Positions 1 through 10,747 of a stretch of DNA of 64,000 nucleotides are shown here, piece after piece. The stretch comes from Adineta steineri. Its lineage: Eukaryota; Rotifera; Eurotatoria; Adinetida; Adinetidae. Numbering within the stretch: position 1 is the stretch's first letter; every line of letters starts with the position of its first letter. Location of the stretch: assembly GCA_905250115.1 (NCBI GenBank), contig CAJNOI010000115.1, positions 234,847-298,846 of the forward strand, read 5' to 3'. The notes below the pieces were generated by a model, which saw only the letters and a list, made by a program, of their open reading frames with translations, did not search any database and had not been told where the DNA came from. The translations under genes and the position numbers were made by a program.

Positions 1-4
1 ATAT

Positions 5-1184
5 TTAGAATATAAAATGAAAGTATAAGAAATTAAAGATTCTATTACTATTATATACAGTTGATGTTATAGTTTCCTCAGTTGTTGTAATATTATCTAT
101 AACAAATGAAACAATTCTATGTATATTGAGAGATACTTTCATAAGTATATCAAAACTTACCACATAAGCCCGTTAACAACCTAAACTTTTGAATTCTACT
201 ATTTGTTTTATCATCAACAAACAAATTTCCATAACTATCAAATGCAAGAGACCATGGATACCATAACTGATCAGATGATGTACCATTTGAATGATAACAT
301 GCAACTAAACATCGAAAACCAGTTGGTCCAGATGCAACAATACGATGATTGAAACGATCAACAATATAAAGATATTTATCAGCATCTAAAGCAATGGCAG
401 TTGGATGGTTCAGTGTAAATGTATTATTTAAGGAACCACTTCCTGCTATCGTGATTCCACTTAATTCTCCGGATCGAAACAATTGCACGCGATTGTTAGA
501 AGAATCCGCCACATATAAATCAAAATTGACATCAACAAAAATTCCTTTGGGTTCATAAAGTGAATATGAGTCCGAACCCATAGTACCTGTTCCGGCAACG
601 ATTGTTAATACATTAGAAGGACTATTCAATGATTTTGTAATAACTTGATGAGATTCTTCCATTGAACAATAAATAGTATTATTAATATCGACGAAAATAT
701 CCATGCACTTTTGACATGAATACATTATGGGAATACTCACTAATGAATTTAGTGTACATTTATCTATTTGACCAGTTGAATTATCACTATCAATATAAAT
801 ATCACCGGATGTTGTAACAAAGAGACTATATGGATTTAAAAAATTTCCTGAGATATTCATTGGTATAGAATTTCCTTCGAACCATACGACAAATCGATTA
901 TTTTGTTGATTAGGTATATAAACTGTGTTATTCGTATCGATAAAAATATCGTATGGTTCTGTGCCAATTGTACTGATATCTGCAAAAGTGGTAGCATTTA
1001 AATCAAATGCTGGATTTGGACAGAATTTTGGTTGATTATAAGACACACCTAAAATATAAGAAACAATTATAATTAGTTTTATCAAAAAAACCATTGAAAT
1101 AATCATTATATATTATTTACCTAATACTTGGCCAATAAGTATTAAAATTATCCATCGTCTCAATTCATTACCAATTAATGTCAT
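5..1184 (-). CDS. Secreted NHL-repeat (beta-propeller) protein, 3 exons
   Basis: Exons on the minus strand are 1184-1121, 1048-161 and 96-5, giving 347 aa plus stop. Both introns (72 and 64 nt) are phase 1 with GT..AG ends. I chose the start at 1184 over the ATG at 1106 because exon 1 encodes a signal peptide (WIILILIGQVLG) that splices in frame to VSYNQPKFCP. About six NHL-type blades follow, each of the form hydrophobic-VD-x-x-G/N-x-hydrophobic-Y-V-A-D-x-x-N-x-R-V; the clearest is PKGIFVDVNFDLYVADSSNN. N-glycosylation sequons are frequent. The last exon ends in an aromatic-hydrophobic tail (FNFLYFHFIF), which could be a weak GPI signal. NHL propellers usually bind proteins or glycans; no enzymatic residues are visible. 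The gene is close in architecture to the NHL gene at 2894-4415 and lies in the same orientation, so the two are probably related by duplication. The ligand is unknown. Confidence 0.85.
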
Positions 1185-2058
1185 TTTGTATTACTAAAAG
1201 TGCTCTTTGATCATAGAATGTTTAGCAATAATAAGGGACAAAAATATCAATGTAAAAAGAACGTAAATAACATTTCTATTATTTCTTTCGTTCAATAATA
1301 GATAAATATTTCTTGTTTTCTATAAATTTCTTTTCTGTTTGTTTATTTGTTTAGTCATTGAATCCCGGCTCGATGACACCTAACATGTTTCATTAAATAA
1401 CCATGCAAAGATATACAAATATGGTATATTGAAAAAAAGTTGTCATTTCTTTTTCGATTTCTTTTTTATATTTTTAAAGTGTGTTATATAGTGAATTTTG
1501 TTGACAATTGAATCTGATGATGATAAAAATATTTCATAAGTATTTCAAAGAATATCAATCATGTTAGATTTGTTTCATTGATGAAAGAAAAGTCTTTGTG
1601 ACATTAGAAAGTATTCTAAACTGAACTATTTTTATTATTTTAACCGTTGGATTGTTTTTATGTGTAAACAAATTTTCTCGTAATTGATTTTATTCACGTT
1701 TTATGCTCCGACAAGTTTATTCATTTATTTTCCCGTAATAAACTAGATTTTTGTTCACTTTCAAGAAGTTTACTTTTCTCTCGAATGAAGAGAAGGTCAT
1801 ATGATTTGACATATGCATGTCATTTTGTATGTTTTGACCATACACTACAAATCAACATATGATTTCTATCTGTTATTCAGTATAGTTTAATAGATATTAT
1901 AGTTTTAAATCGTCTTAAATTTTCTATCTCAGTATATTTCAAATCGTTATTATGTTACAATAATACTACAAATGACTGAAGTTTTTAAAATCTTCTTTTT
2001 CTATTTTAAGATTGAATTAACAACAAAAAAGTGTTTGACTATTTATTTAAATTGTAAA
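1185..2058. other. Intergenic region between the first NHL gene and the small secreted gene
   Basis: This AT-rich stretch of about 870 bases has no convincing coding exon on either strand. It must contain the promoter of the minus-strand NHL gene (reading leftward from 1184). A short imperfect dyad, CATATGATTTGACATATG, lies near 1798-1815. I see no repeat or RNA gene. Confidence 0.5.
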
Positions 2059-2523
2059 TTATTGTTGAATAGAAAATAGATTAGATTCGTGAGGTAATTG
2101 AATATTACGATGTTGTGCACTGTTTATAAACCATTTTTCGACTAATTTTTGCTGATCATTAAAAATTATATGTCCACCAGGATTGGATAAAATAACTTGT
2201 TGTTTTTTAGACACATAATAAATATCGGGATAACTTGAAATAATTGAAAAATGTGCATGAAAACCAGAATAACCTAAATGACCATCAAAAAGATAAGAAC
2301 CTTCATTGTCTTCGATTAATTTTGGTAATGTGTTTATTAATTGGCTCAATTGTTGCCATTCATCAAGTGATAACTGCCAATGTGGATTTGGTAAGCCAGA
2401 ATAAATATATATCGTAGCATAAGGATTGAAATTTTCTTGTTGTGTCATCACAGTATCAAATTTAGTCGAAGATATTATAAGAAGAAAAAACACAGTGAGA
2501 TCAATTAAAATAAAATACGCCAT
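2059..2523 (-). CDS. Small secreted protein with SGxPNPxW motif
   Basis: This is a single-exon ORF of 154 aa. The N-terminus (MAYFILIDLTVFFLLIISST) is a clear signal peptide. The mature part holds the motif YIYSGLPNPHWQLS near residue 39 and a GYSGFHAHF segment near residue 84. From memory, a (F/Y)SGxPNPxW...GYxGF pattern recurs in short uncharacterised secreted proteins of protists, fungi and invertebrates; I know of no assigned function. No cysteines are conserved enough to suggest disulfides. It lies between two NHL-repeat genes on the same strand. An overlapping plus-strand ORF in the first 100 bases is a shadow. Confidence 0.65.
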   Translation of the reverse strand: MAYFILIDLTVFFLLIISSTKFDTVMTQQENFNPYATIYIYSGLPNPHWQLSLDEWQQLSQLINTLPKLIEDNEGSYLFDGHLGYSGFHAHFSIISSYPDIYYVSKKQQVILSNPGGHIIFNDQQKLVEKWFINSAQHRNIQLPHESNLFSIQQ

Positions 2524-2893
2524 TTCTTATCAACGAGCTAAATATGAGATGAAAAAGAAATGTTATTATAAATATATTTTCAACAGGAACAATAAAAACA
2601 TGAATCATATTGACATAGAACCATAGTGAGAGAAAAATAAAGATGAATGCAATTATAACGATAGAATCAAAATGTAATATCATCAAAATTAAGTCCATGA
2701 TGGACATGAATTATAGATATTTTTTATATAATTATAATAAATCATTTAAGATCTACATAGGGTCTTGACATTGCGCCTGTCTTTTCGCCCACATTCATAC
2801 CCTCAGATATAGAAATGCTCTCACAAAAACTAGGTTGAATGCACCGAGTTGCTTCCTATCAGTTATATTGGTGTCAGATACTGTACGATATTT
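2524..2893. other. Short intergenic spacer
   Basis: About 370 AT-rich bases hold the promoter of the 154-aa gene and the 3' flank of the second NHL gene. Short open frames here (66-68 aa) lack codon bias and homology and overlap each other on opposite strands. I see nothing else. Confidence 0.4.
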
Positions 2894-4415
2894 TTATTCG
2901 AGTAGGTTAGCATATAAAATCATCAACAATAGAAAATAAGTAAATAGAGTCCATTTGCTTGCAAAAGCACAAATATAGTTACTACCACCCGATGGACTTT
3001 TATCCATTTTAAACATTTGAACTCTCCAATTGTCCCAATCGCTAACAAATAGATCCCCATCATTATTAAATGCTAAGGATACAGCACCATTAAGTTGATT
3101 TGAAGCACTGCCAGGACCATGTCCTCCAGCAATGATAGTGCCATTCCGTGACCCTACAGGTATGCTCATAACACGGTGATTATGATCATCTACAACATAG
3201 ATTGTTCCTTGCTCATCTAAAGTAATACCACCAACTACACTAAGCTGATCTGTTCGACTACCGTTGCCATTTCCACCAGCAACAATAGTTCCTACTTTAG
3301 CATTCGCCATCCATTTCATTACACGATGATTGTTAGAGTCTGCTACATAGACAGCACCATTGTCATCAACTGCTACACCTCGAGCTGAAAAGAAAATAGA
3401 AAATAGAAATATCTATTAAAACATTGCTAGTAGTATACTTACGATAGTCAAGCTGATTGAGAGCTTCTCCTTTGCCATTTCCGCCAGCAACAACACCCAC
3501 AAATTGACCATTTTTCGTATACTTGACTACACAATGTTCGCGATGGTGCCCAACATAGAAATATTCTTCTTTTTTATCTAACGCAATACCGTAAAGTGAA
3601 GTACTGGCATTAATTATTCTTTCACCTGCAGTAGCTCCTTTCCTCCAACGGATCACACTTCCATTTATGCCTTCTTCAACGGTAACAAACAAAGTACCTT
3701 CCTTATCAAATGTGAGAGCAGTAGGAAGACAAAGTTTGCCTTGTTCACTTGTTCCACAATGACCTCCGGCCCAAAGGAAACCACTTACTGCATCTCGATC
3801 CCATTTAACAACTCGATGATTAAAATAATCAGCAACAAAGACTGCATCATTGGAATCAACAAACAATCCATATGAAGAGTTTAATTGATAAAGAGCATTT
3901 CCTTCACCATGGCCACCAGCCACTGTTTTGCCATTCATTTCCCATGTTTTTGTCGGACAAAATGCTAAAAAATATTATACTTAATAATTTAATCGTCTAG
4001 TAGCAAACACATAAGAAAACATATTTTAGATATCGCATCCAATCCATAAATGGTTTCTTGCAGATAATAAATATGTATTTTTATAGAGTTCTCAATGCTT
4101 CATAAGATAATACTGATTTGAAGAGGCGTACAGAAACTTTTATGTATCACTGTCCTTTCTCAAAACCATGTGTCTGAAAAATAATTGAAGTCTGACTCAG
4201 TCATTTCTACCGACTTTATTAATGATATATTACAGACAGTTTTCATTAAGCAAGCAAGCAAAGTGGATAATATCCTCGTAATCATACTATGATGAGAAAA
4301 AACAAATCGAATACGCACCATTCAATGGACATTTATCATAACGGCTATAAGTCGCAGAGACTTGAGCTACCAGCTGAAGCAAGAAGAAAAATAATGTTGA
4401 TCTCTTTGTCACCAT
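2894..4415 (-). CDS. Secreted NHL-repeat protein with hydrophobic C-terminal tail, 3 exons
   Basis: Minus-strand exons are 4415-4319, 3964-3443 and 3384-2894, giving 369 aa. Both introns (354 and 58 nt) are phase 1. Exon 1 encodes a signal peptide (STLFFFLLQLVAQVSA) and ends in DKCPLN; exon 2 opens with AFCPTKTWEMNG, the usual start of this rotifer NHL family. Six NHL blades are visible, for example YGLFVDSNDAVFVADYFNHR and RGVAVDDNGAVYVADSNNHR, each preceded by a GG(H/N)G-type turn. The second and third introns' flanks restore an intact blade (NQLDYPRGVAVD), which confirms the splice. The C-terminus after SPSGGSN is a 20-residue hydrophobic stretch (WTLFTYFLLLMILYANLLE), consistent with a GPI-attachment signal or a TM anchor. 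It is therefore likely an extracellular, membrane-tethered propeller. Paralogous to the gene at 5-1184. Confidence 0.88.
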
Positions 4416-6296
4416 TACAAGTAGAAAAATGAATGTGTGATTATTTTGTTTCTTTTTTTAGAGATAAATATATGTCAGTCATATGCTCTTCAAATACGGT
4501 AAGTAACACTTCTTCTTATCTTGATTTATATCTAGGTCATATGCTTACAAGTAGGAATAGTATACTATAGAAATTGTTTCGAAGACGGGAGTGTAGCTAC
4601 AGGCGAGATGTATATGTATCAGATTCAATACTATTATTCTCATTCATAACTACATCCTCAAGATAGTTTTCGTTGACAGTTCTGTACGTTAATACTTTTG
4701 AAAATAAATCCATTAGTATCTCCATCTATATAAATATTATTTCATAAAAAATATGAAACCAGGTTGATTGAGATAATATACTTAATGTCAAAATGATTTC
4801 GTTTGAAACGGAAATCTTCATATTGGACACCTGTGACTTATTCTTCCCATATATAAAATCATATTGAAGTATTTTACATCAATATAATTGGTTTAGTTAG
4901 ATTCATTTCATTCACAATCGATTCTTTAACACTATGAAAAAAAACAGGATGTGAGTGTAGATGAAAAGTGAATATAACAATCACTCTCAAGTAACAATTT
5001 TTAACTTTTAAAATTCTTGTGTTGAGTAACAACATAAGGTGGTATTTCTATAATTACATTTATTTGTATTTATTGAGGGTGTGGCTGTTAATATAGAACA
5101 GATTGTTACCCACATCCACACCCATCCTCAAGATTTGTATACGGAAGGTTATAAATACGTTCCGCTTCATTTCTATTGTGTGTGTGTCTTCTTTCTTCAC
5201 ATATATGCACCTGTACTCGTATTAGCGTAGAATGAGTGGTATATGTTATCGGTTGCTCGCGTATAACACGAATGAATAGTGATAAAATATAATGGCAAGG
5301 TTTTACCTTTTGTTCTTCAATGAAATGGAAGAAAGAGAAAAGCCTTAATAATTTGAATGTTTACATATGCTCGATTCATTCTAAGTAATAGCTTTACGCT
5401 CAATGAATCATTAAAAAGAAAAAACTAATATATAATTTACAATCATAAGCAAAATATTTTTCTATTTTGTTCGTGGCAAATACCTTGAAATTTGATGCGG
5501 TAGGTAATTAAATTTATTGCTCTATTATGTTAGAAAGTAACTTACAATCGTGACAATTTGTTTCTATTGTGTTGGATTAGAAACAGCACTAGATTTTAGT
5601 GTATTCGATAAACTTTAAAATAATATAAAAATTCGTGAAATGCAATCGAAATCTATAGATTCACAAAAAAAATTTATCACTAATCATCTTTATGATGCAC
5701 CAAAAGTGCGTATTGACTAAGTAGAAACTGTATATCAATAGTTGTCGTTATTTTTTATTTATTTTAACTACACCTCAAACTCATTCGACTGCTAAGATGA
5801 ATAAACCGTTTAAAAATTTAATTTAGTTTTCCTGATTTCAGATAGAAAGAATCTCTATCTCGCTCTGTACTAATTGTTGTTTTTATGTGATACAGATTTT
5901 AGTAAACGTTGTAACACTACAGTGTAATTATGATAAAAGTTTAGTAACGATATAAAAATGACTTTGAAGGTCATTGCGAATTTTGGGATTATTTTATATT
6001 CATCTCACATTTGTATTCATATTCAAACACGGTCACATCTACATCGATACCGTAATATGATGTTCAAACTGAGTATAGCAAAATGATAGAGGACGTTTTG
6101 TGCTTTCTTGCTATATAATTATAATAAGTTAATAGATAAAAAAGAGTATAGTAAAGTGTTTGAGAAGTCATTTCAAACGCTTCAAAGTAGCAAAAACTAA
6201 TCTCAAATATAAAAATTCACTATTTTCCGTTGATTAAATATAAGATAATGTTTCTTTTTAATTCATTTCCTATTTAGAAATCAACTCAATTGAACA
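4416..6296. other. Intergenic region with a telomere-like inverted motif
   Basis: About 1.9 kb without a supported gene, lying between divergent genes (NHL minus, NMNAT plus). A paired motif at 5075-5129, GAGGGTGTGG ... CCACACCCATCCTC, forms an imperfect stem with telomere-like G/T strands. The acceptor-like TATTTAG at 6271-6277 sits 19 nt before the NMNAT start. The rest is AT-rich and featureless. Confidence 0.5.
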
Positions 6297-7540
6297 ATGT
6301 CGTTGTTTATGGGCATAAACTTCATGTTAATATTTATAGCAAACGACTATGCTGATGCATTTCCTCGAAACAAGATTGAAAAGAGTTACGCAAATGCAAA
6401 ACATTTACGTGAATTTACTGATCAATTACAAAGAAATGATAACACACAATTATCATCCAATACTAGTAAGATATTGCATGTAATTTGTACAAAGTCAGTG
6501 AGATGCTTATATAGAATAGAACTACAAATTTCTTTGTTAGCAACTAAATCACATATTAGAAATAGTAAACTAGATTGATCAATATTTTCTATGTTCTATG
6601 AATATTAGTTGTGTTGACCGAAATGAGCTATTTGAAAAAGAAATCCTAATAAATTCTCATCAGAACTCCCATTTCAAAATAAAATTGCTTATTGAGTAAA
6701 ACATTCTTTCCGCGATCTTCATAGTTTCATTCCCAATCAGACGTCTTGTACTACTTCTCGCGGGTTCATTTAATCCAGTGACAATTGGTCATTTACGTAT
6801 GCCTGAAATAGCTCGTGATTATTACTGTCTACATTCAATACAACTTCTTGAAGGTAATATATGATGTTCATACAACAAACATCGATATTCAATTTCATCA
6901 TTTTCTTTTTAGTAATTATATCTCCTGTCAATGAGTTTTACAATAAAACTAGTTTAACTCCAGCAACTCATCGTATTGAAATGCTTCGAGCAGCTATTTA
7001 TAATGATAATAAATGGCTTTCTGTTGATACTTGGGAAGCTGAACAACCATTCTGGACACCAGTAAATCTAGCACTTGATCATCACTATAAAATTATTAAA
7101 CAAAAATATGGTGAAGATACTGAACTTCGTTTATTAGCAGGTTTTCTAAATATATGTTATATATTTTTCTTTGTAATATTTTCTTCTATCTAGGCAGTGA
7201 TCTTGTACAAGAAATGTTGAATCCAACAAAGTGGTCACCAAAAGTTATTAATTATATAATGAGAACTTATGGTGTTACTTGTATAACTCGTTTAAGTGAT
7301 ACAGAAGTTAATAGAGGTGATTCTATAATAGAATATATTACAAAAGAAATGCCTAATCAATGGAAACAACATGTTGAATTTATAGTAGATACAATGACTA
7401 ATGACATATCATCGACAAAGGTACGAGCACAATTAGCAGAGGGTTACAGTGTTAAATACATTGTACCTGATGCTGCCATTGCAATTATTTATTACTATGG
7501 ATTATATAACTCAACGGCACCTATATCTTTATTTACTTGA
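6297..7540 (+). CDS. NMNAT: Nicotinamide/nicotinate mononucleotide adenylyltransferase with N-terminal signal peptide
   Basis: Exons are 6297-6465, 6725-6853, 6913-7140 and 7194-7540, giving 290 aa; all three introns are phase 1. The enzyme makes NAD from NMN and ATP (or NaAD from NaMN). Diagnostic parts are present: the nucleotidyltransferase motif GSFNPVTIGHLRM from residue 70, PVNEFYNKTSL, THRIEMLRAA, the VDTWEAEQPFW segment (metazoan VDPWE), LLAGSDLVQEM, and ISSTKVR from about residue 247 followed by KYIVPDAAIAII. The acceptor at 6721-6724 (CATAG) was chosen because the nearer CAATCAG at 6732-6740 breaks frame. The first 69 residues are an extension that animal NMNATs lack. It begins with a hydrophobic segment (GINFMLIFIANDYADA) that looks like a cleavable signal peptide, so the enzyme may enter the secretory pathway; mitochondrial import is an alternative. 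Poly(A) signals AATAAA lie just after the stop, near 7676. Confidence 0.93.
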
Positions 7541-8263
7541 TCATATGAATAAGAAAAAATATGATTTAATCGAAATTCTTATCTCATCATTATCGTCAAG
7601 TTCTACGATGTCAATCGATTTACATAGTTTAATATCTAATATTTATAAAATGTGATATATTAAGAAGGATTATAAAATAAATCTTTCATAAATAAATTAT
7701 TGCAATGAAGATACTAAAGTATGAGAAAATCGTAAGGGTGTGGATGTGGATTATTTAGATGAATGTATCACTCTCATACCCGGATCGAGAAATTCGAAGT
7801 TACCAATTATTTTTTAAAATTCTTAAGATTAAGTTTTGAGTGATATACGAATAACAATATCAGTATCGATAATGCTGGATTCTAGTGTATACAATTCCCA
7901 GTATGTCTCTCTGAAGTATCGCTAGGGTTCTGAATAGTCTTACAGGATCTCCAATATTTTCTTCGAGGAATGCATGTAAAAACTCGTTACTGTTGAAGTT
8001 TGAAAATAGTTAACTTTAATGTTAAACACTTTATTACAGTAATTTGAAAGTTAAAGTGTAATGTCTAATGATGATCGACATCTCAGATATAATTTATTTT
8101 AAATTGATATAAGAATAAAAAAACAAAATAATCTCTCGAGCGTTTAGATAGAATAACTGTTTATAAAGTTATCAGACAGTTACGAGAGAACAAGAAGTAT
8201 TATTTATATTATTTTAATTTAATGTACAATCAAAAAAGTAAAGTAACAACTAGACAAAGATGG
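7541..8263. other. Convergent intergenic region
   Basis: The 3' flanks of NMNAT (plus) and the small secreted gene (minus) meet here. It holds AATAAA signals, a telomere-like run GGGTGTGGATGTGGA at 7736-7750, and nothing that codes. Confidence 0.45.
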
Positions 8264-8698
8264 TTATCGTCGTGAAATTATACATTTGCTTGGTATTGAA
8301 TCCATTCGATCTTGTTTCCATTGTTTTTTCATATTGTTATTGTATTCAATTTGTTTATTGCGAATATGTTCTTGTTCTTTTGCTTCATATTCCTTTCTTG
8401 CTTCATTTTCTTGATGCGATAAAATAGAATATAGTATATTTTTTTGATACAATCTATTAGCATGATCTCGCGTAAGACGATCATTACTATTTATATCATC
8501 GACTAGCACAGGCTTCCAGTCCCAATCTGAAGGTACCTGAGAACCATGTTCACCTGGACGAGGGGGAAGATTTCCGAAATCAGGATTTTTAGTTAAATCT
8601 TCTGAATATTTATCATTACGACCAGCATCAATCCATTGTAATTTATTAAAAAATATAATATTAAGAAATAAAAAATATAATAGAGAAAAAGAAAACAT
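8264..8698 (-). CDS. Small secreted or ER charged coiled-coil-like protein
   Basis: Single-exon ORF of 144 aa. Residues 1-25 form a very hydrophobic signal peptide (FSFSLLYFLFLNIIFFNKLQ). Next comes a proline/glycine-rich stretch (NPDFGNLPPRPGEHGSQ) with a DWDW motif near residue 57, then from about residue 75 a helix-prone region dense in Glu, Lys, Gln and Asn (NEARKEYEAKEQEHIRNKQ), likely coiled coil. I do not recognise the family. It ends with CIISRR. It is convergent with NMNAT and has no visible partner. The start codon is the first ATG after several in-frame stops. Confidence 0.55.
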   Translation of the reverse strand: MFSFSLLYFLFLNIIFFNKLQWIDAGRNDKYSEDLTKNPDFGNLPPRPGEHGSQVPSDWDWKPVLVDDINSNDRLTRDHANRLYQKNILYSILSHQENEARKEYEAKEQEHIRNKQIEYNNNMKKQWKQDRMDSIPSKCIISRR

Positions 8699-10747
8699 CG
8701 ATAGATAGACTAAAATAACTTAATCAAAAAGAAGAAATGTCAGAGCGCTCAATCAAACTTAGTAACTTTCTCTATCTTAATTTTTCATAGTTTGACAGTT
8801 GATAATCTTAAATATGACATCAATCGAATTTCAATAAATAATTGAACAATGATTCTTATGTAAAAGAAACATTTATAATAGTATATGGTTTAGACCAAAC
8901 TGCGGTATCCTTAATTTCTTCTTTTAGCTCTACTAACTCAATTCATTCTCCTATTTTTTTTGTGAAAAGATGCGATACGAAATGCTTTTACATAGTCGTA
9001 TACCTCACTTCACTAATCTCTAGATTCTAATTTATATAAAACAGCATGCAAACAAGTTTTTTTTACAAAATTACACTAATTTTTCAATATAGTTTCCACG
9101 GCTTTTATTCAATGATAAAGACATCATCATTTAATTTGGACCATCAGATAAATTTACATTTTAGCATCAGAAAAATATGGAATTGTTATTGACTTTAGAG
9201 TTGATGAAAATATTATATCTGCACAAACATAGATACGCACATGCGATCAGCATAAGGGAATTCATTATTTTGTGAATTTTTAACTGAGTAAAGGACTATG
9301 TATCATCAAAATGTAAACGTTTACTACGAAATTTATGTGACTATTCATCGTAGATATAGTAAATTCTTTTTTTTTGTTTGATCTATCGATCATTAATTCG
9401 TAGGTACGTACATATTTATGATGTTGATCTTCTATATTAAATGATCTGAATATTTTTGTAAATTTTATCTGTCTTAATTCAAAATAATAGAGTTTTCGTA
9501 ATCTAGTTTAAGATTTTATTCAACACTGTATTCTTTCTTGTTGTATAGATATCTTATCTTTCTATTATTCATAGATAAAAAATTAAACTAAAGTTTCTTG
9601 AAGCATACTCGCCTATTCTTAATCATTATTCTGCCTAGATACAAAAAATAGTTCCGTCGTCGAGCGTTTTTTAATATATATTAACGATTAAGAAAGATTC
9701 TATTCACTACAATTTATACAATTATTATAAGAATAGCATATGATAACATCCAATGGATTATTGCGTTGTTGTTCGTTGCAATACTTAATGGCTATAAATT
9801 CTAAATACGCTTTCAGTTGAAAGTATAATTAGAACAAAAATTTTAATTAAGTAAAATATATATAGCTCATTGTGATCAACGAAGAAGGATAGATGTCAGT
9901 ATTGATATCACGTCTTTGTTTAACTATTGTTAAAAATTTATTTTTATTAATATATTTCCTGTTCTAGACGTAAACTAAACAAACTTTAAAATAATCGTAA
10001 ACATCAATAATATTGTCTATTTTCTTATCTCGATAGTGACGAGAGAAAAAATCCCATCGATTTTTATTTATAATTATTTGAGTTGATATTGATAATATTT
10101 TTTGTAGCCCGAATACAAATAACACATATGAATATTTTCATATAATTGATCTTTTCTTGTTCTTCGTTGAGTGATAGATGATATCTTTTGACTTACAATA
10201 TAAATATATATTTGACATTCGGTGGGGTGAAATAAATATACTTTGTCTCATTTCTTCAGTGGTGATATATAAAGACAAACGAGCGAAGTAAGTTACTCAC
10301 GCTCACAATTTAGATGTTCATTGAACTATATCACATGTTTGGAGTGTAAAAATATTATAGATATGCACATAAACTCGTATATGTATATATTGTATTTATA
10401 TATGGGAGGGAAGGTGATTTGAGTATGATAATAATAGAAAATGTAATGTGAAGAAAAAGCTATTATACATATCATTGAGAAAGTAAGATCAATGTCACAA
10501 CAACAACACTCGTCTCTTCATCGTTTATCGTTACGTCTGTTTTTTATATTGTATTTAAACTTTTCGTGTTGTTCTATTTTTTGTAATATACAATACACTT
10601 GCTACTCACGAGAATAACAGTTTTAAATGATTAAAAATATAGTAAAATTTTTCAACTAAAAACAAATTTCATCACATTATAGGAATGATATCGGTATACA
10701 TACATAAACATAATTTCTCTCTTATTATATATAGATCTTAATCCATT
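8699..10747. other. Intergenic region upstream of the NCS1 permease
   Basis: About 2 kb of very AT-rich DNA without a supported gene. Only short chance ORFs are present. The promoter of the NCS1 permease and possibly a leader exon lie in the right half; TATATAG at 10728-10734 is an acceptor-like site 13 nt before the start codon. Confidence 0.45.

Noticed and set aside
150-1106. Start at 1106 for the first NHL gene
   Set aside because: The upstream exon 1184-1121 supplies a signal peptide and splices in frame; the 1106 ATG lies inside the intron.
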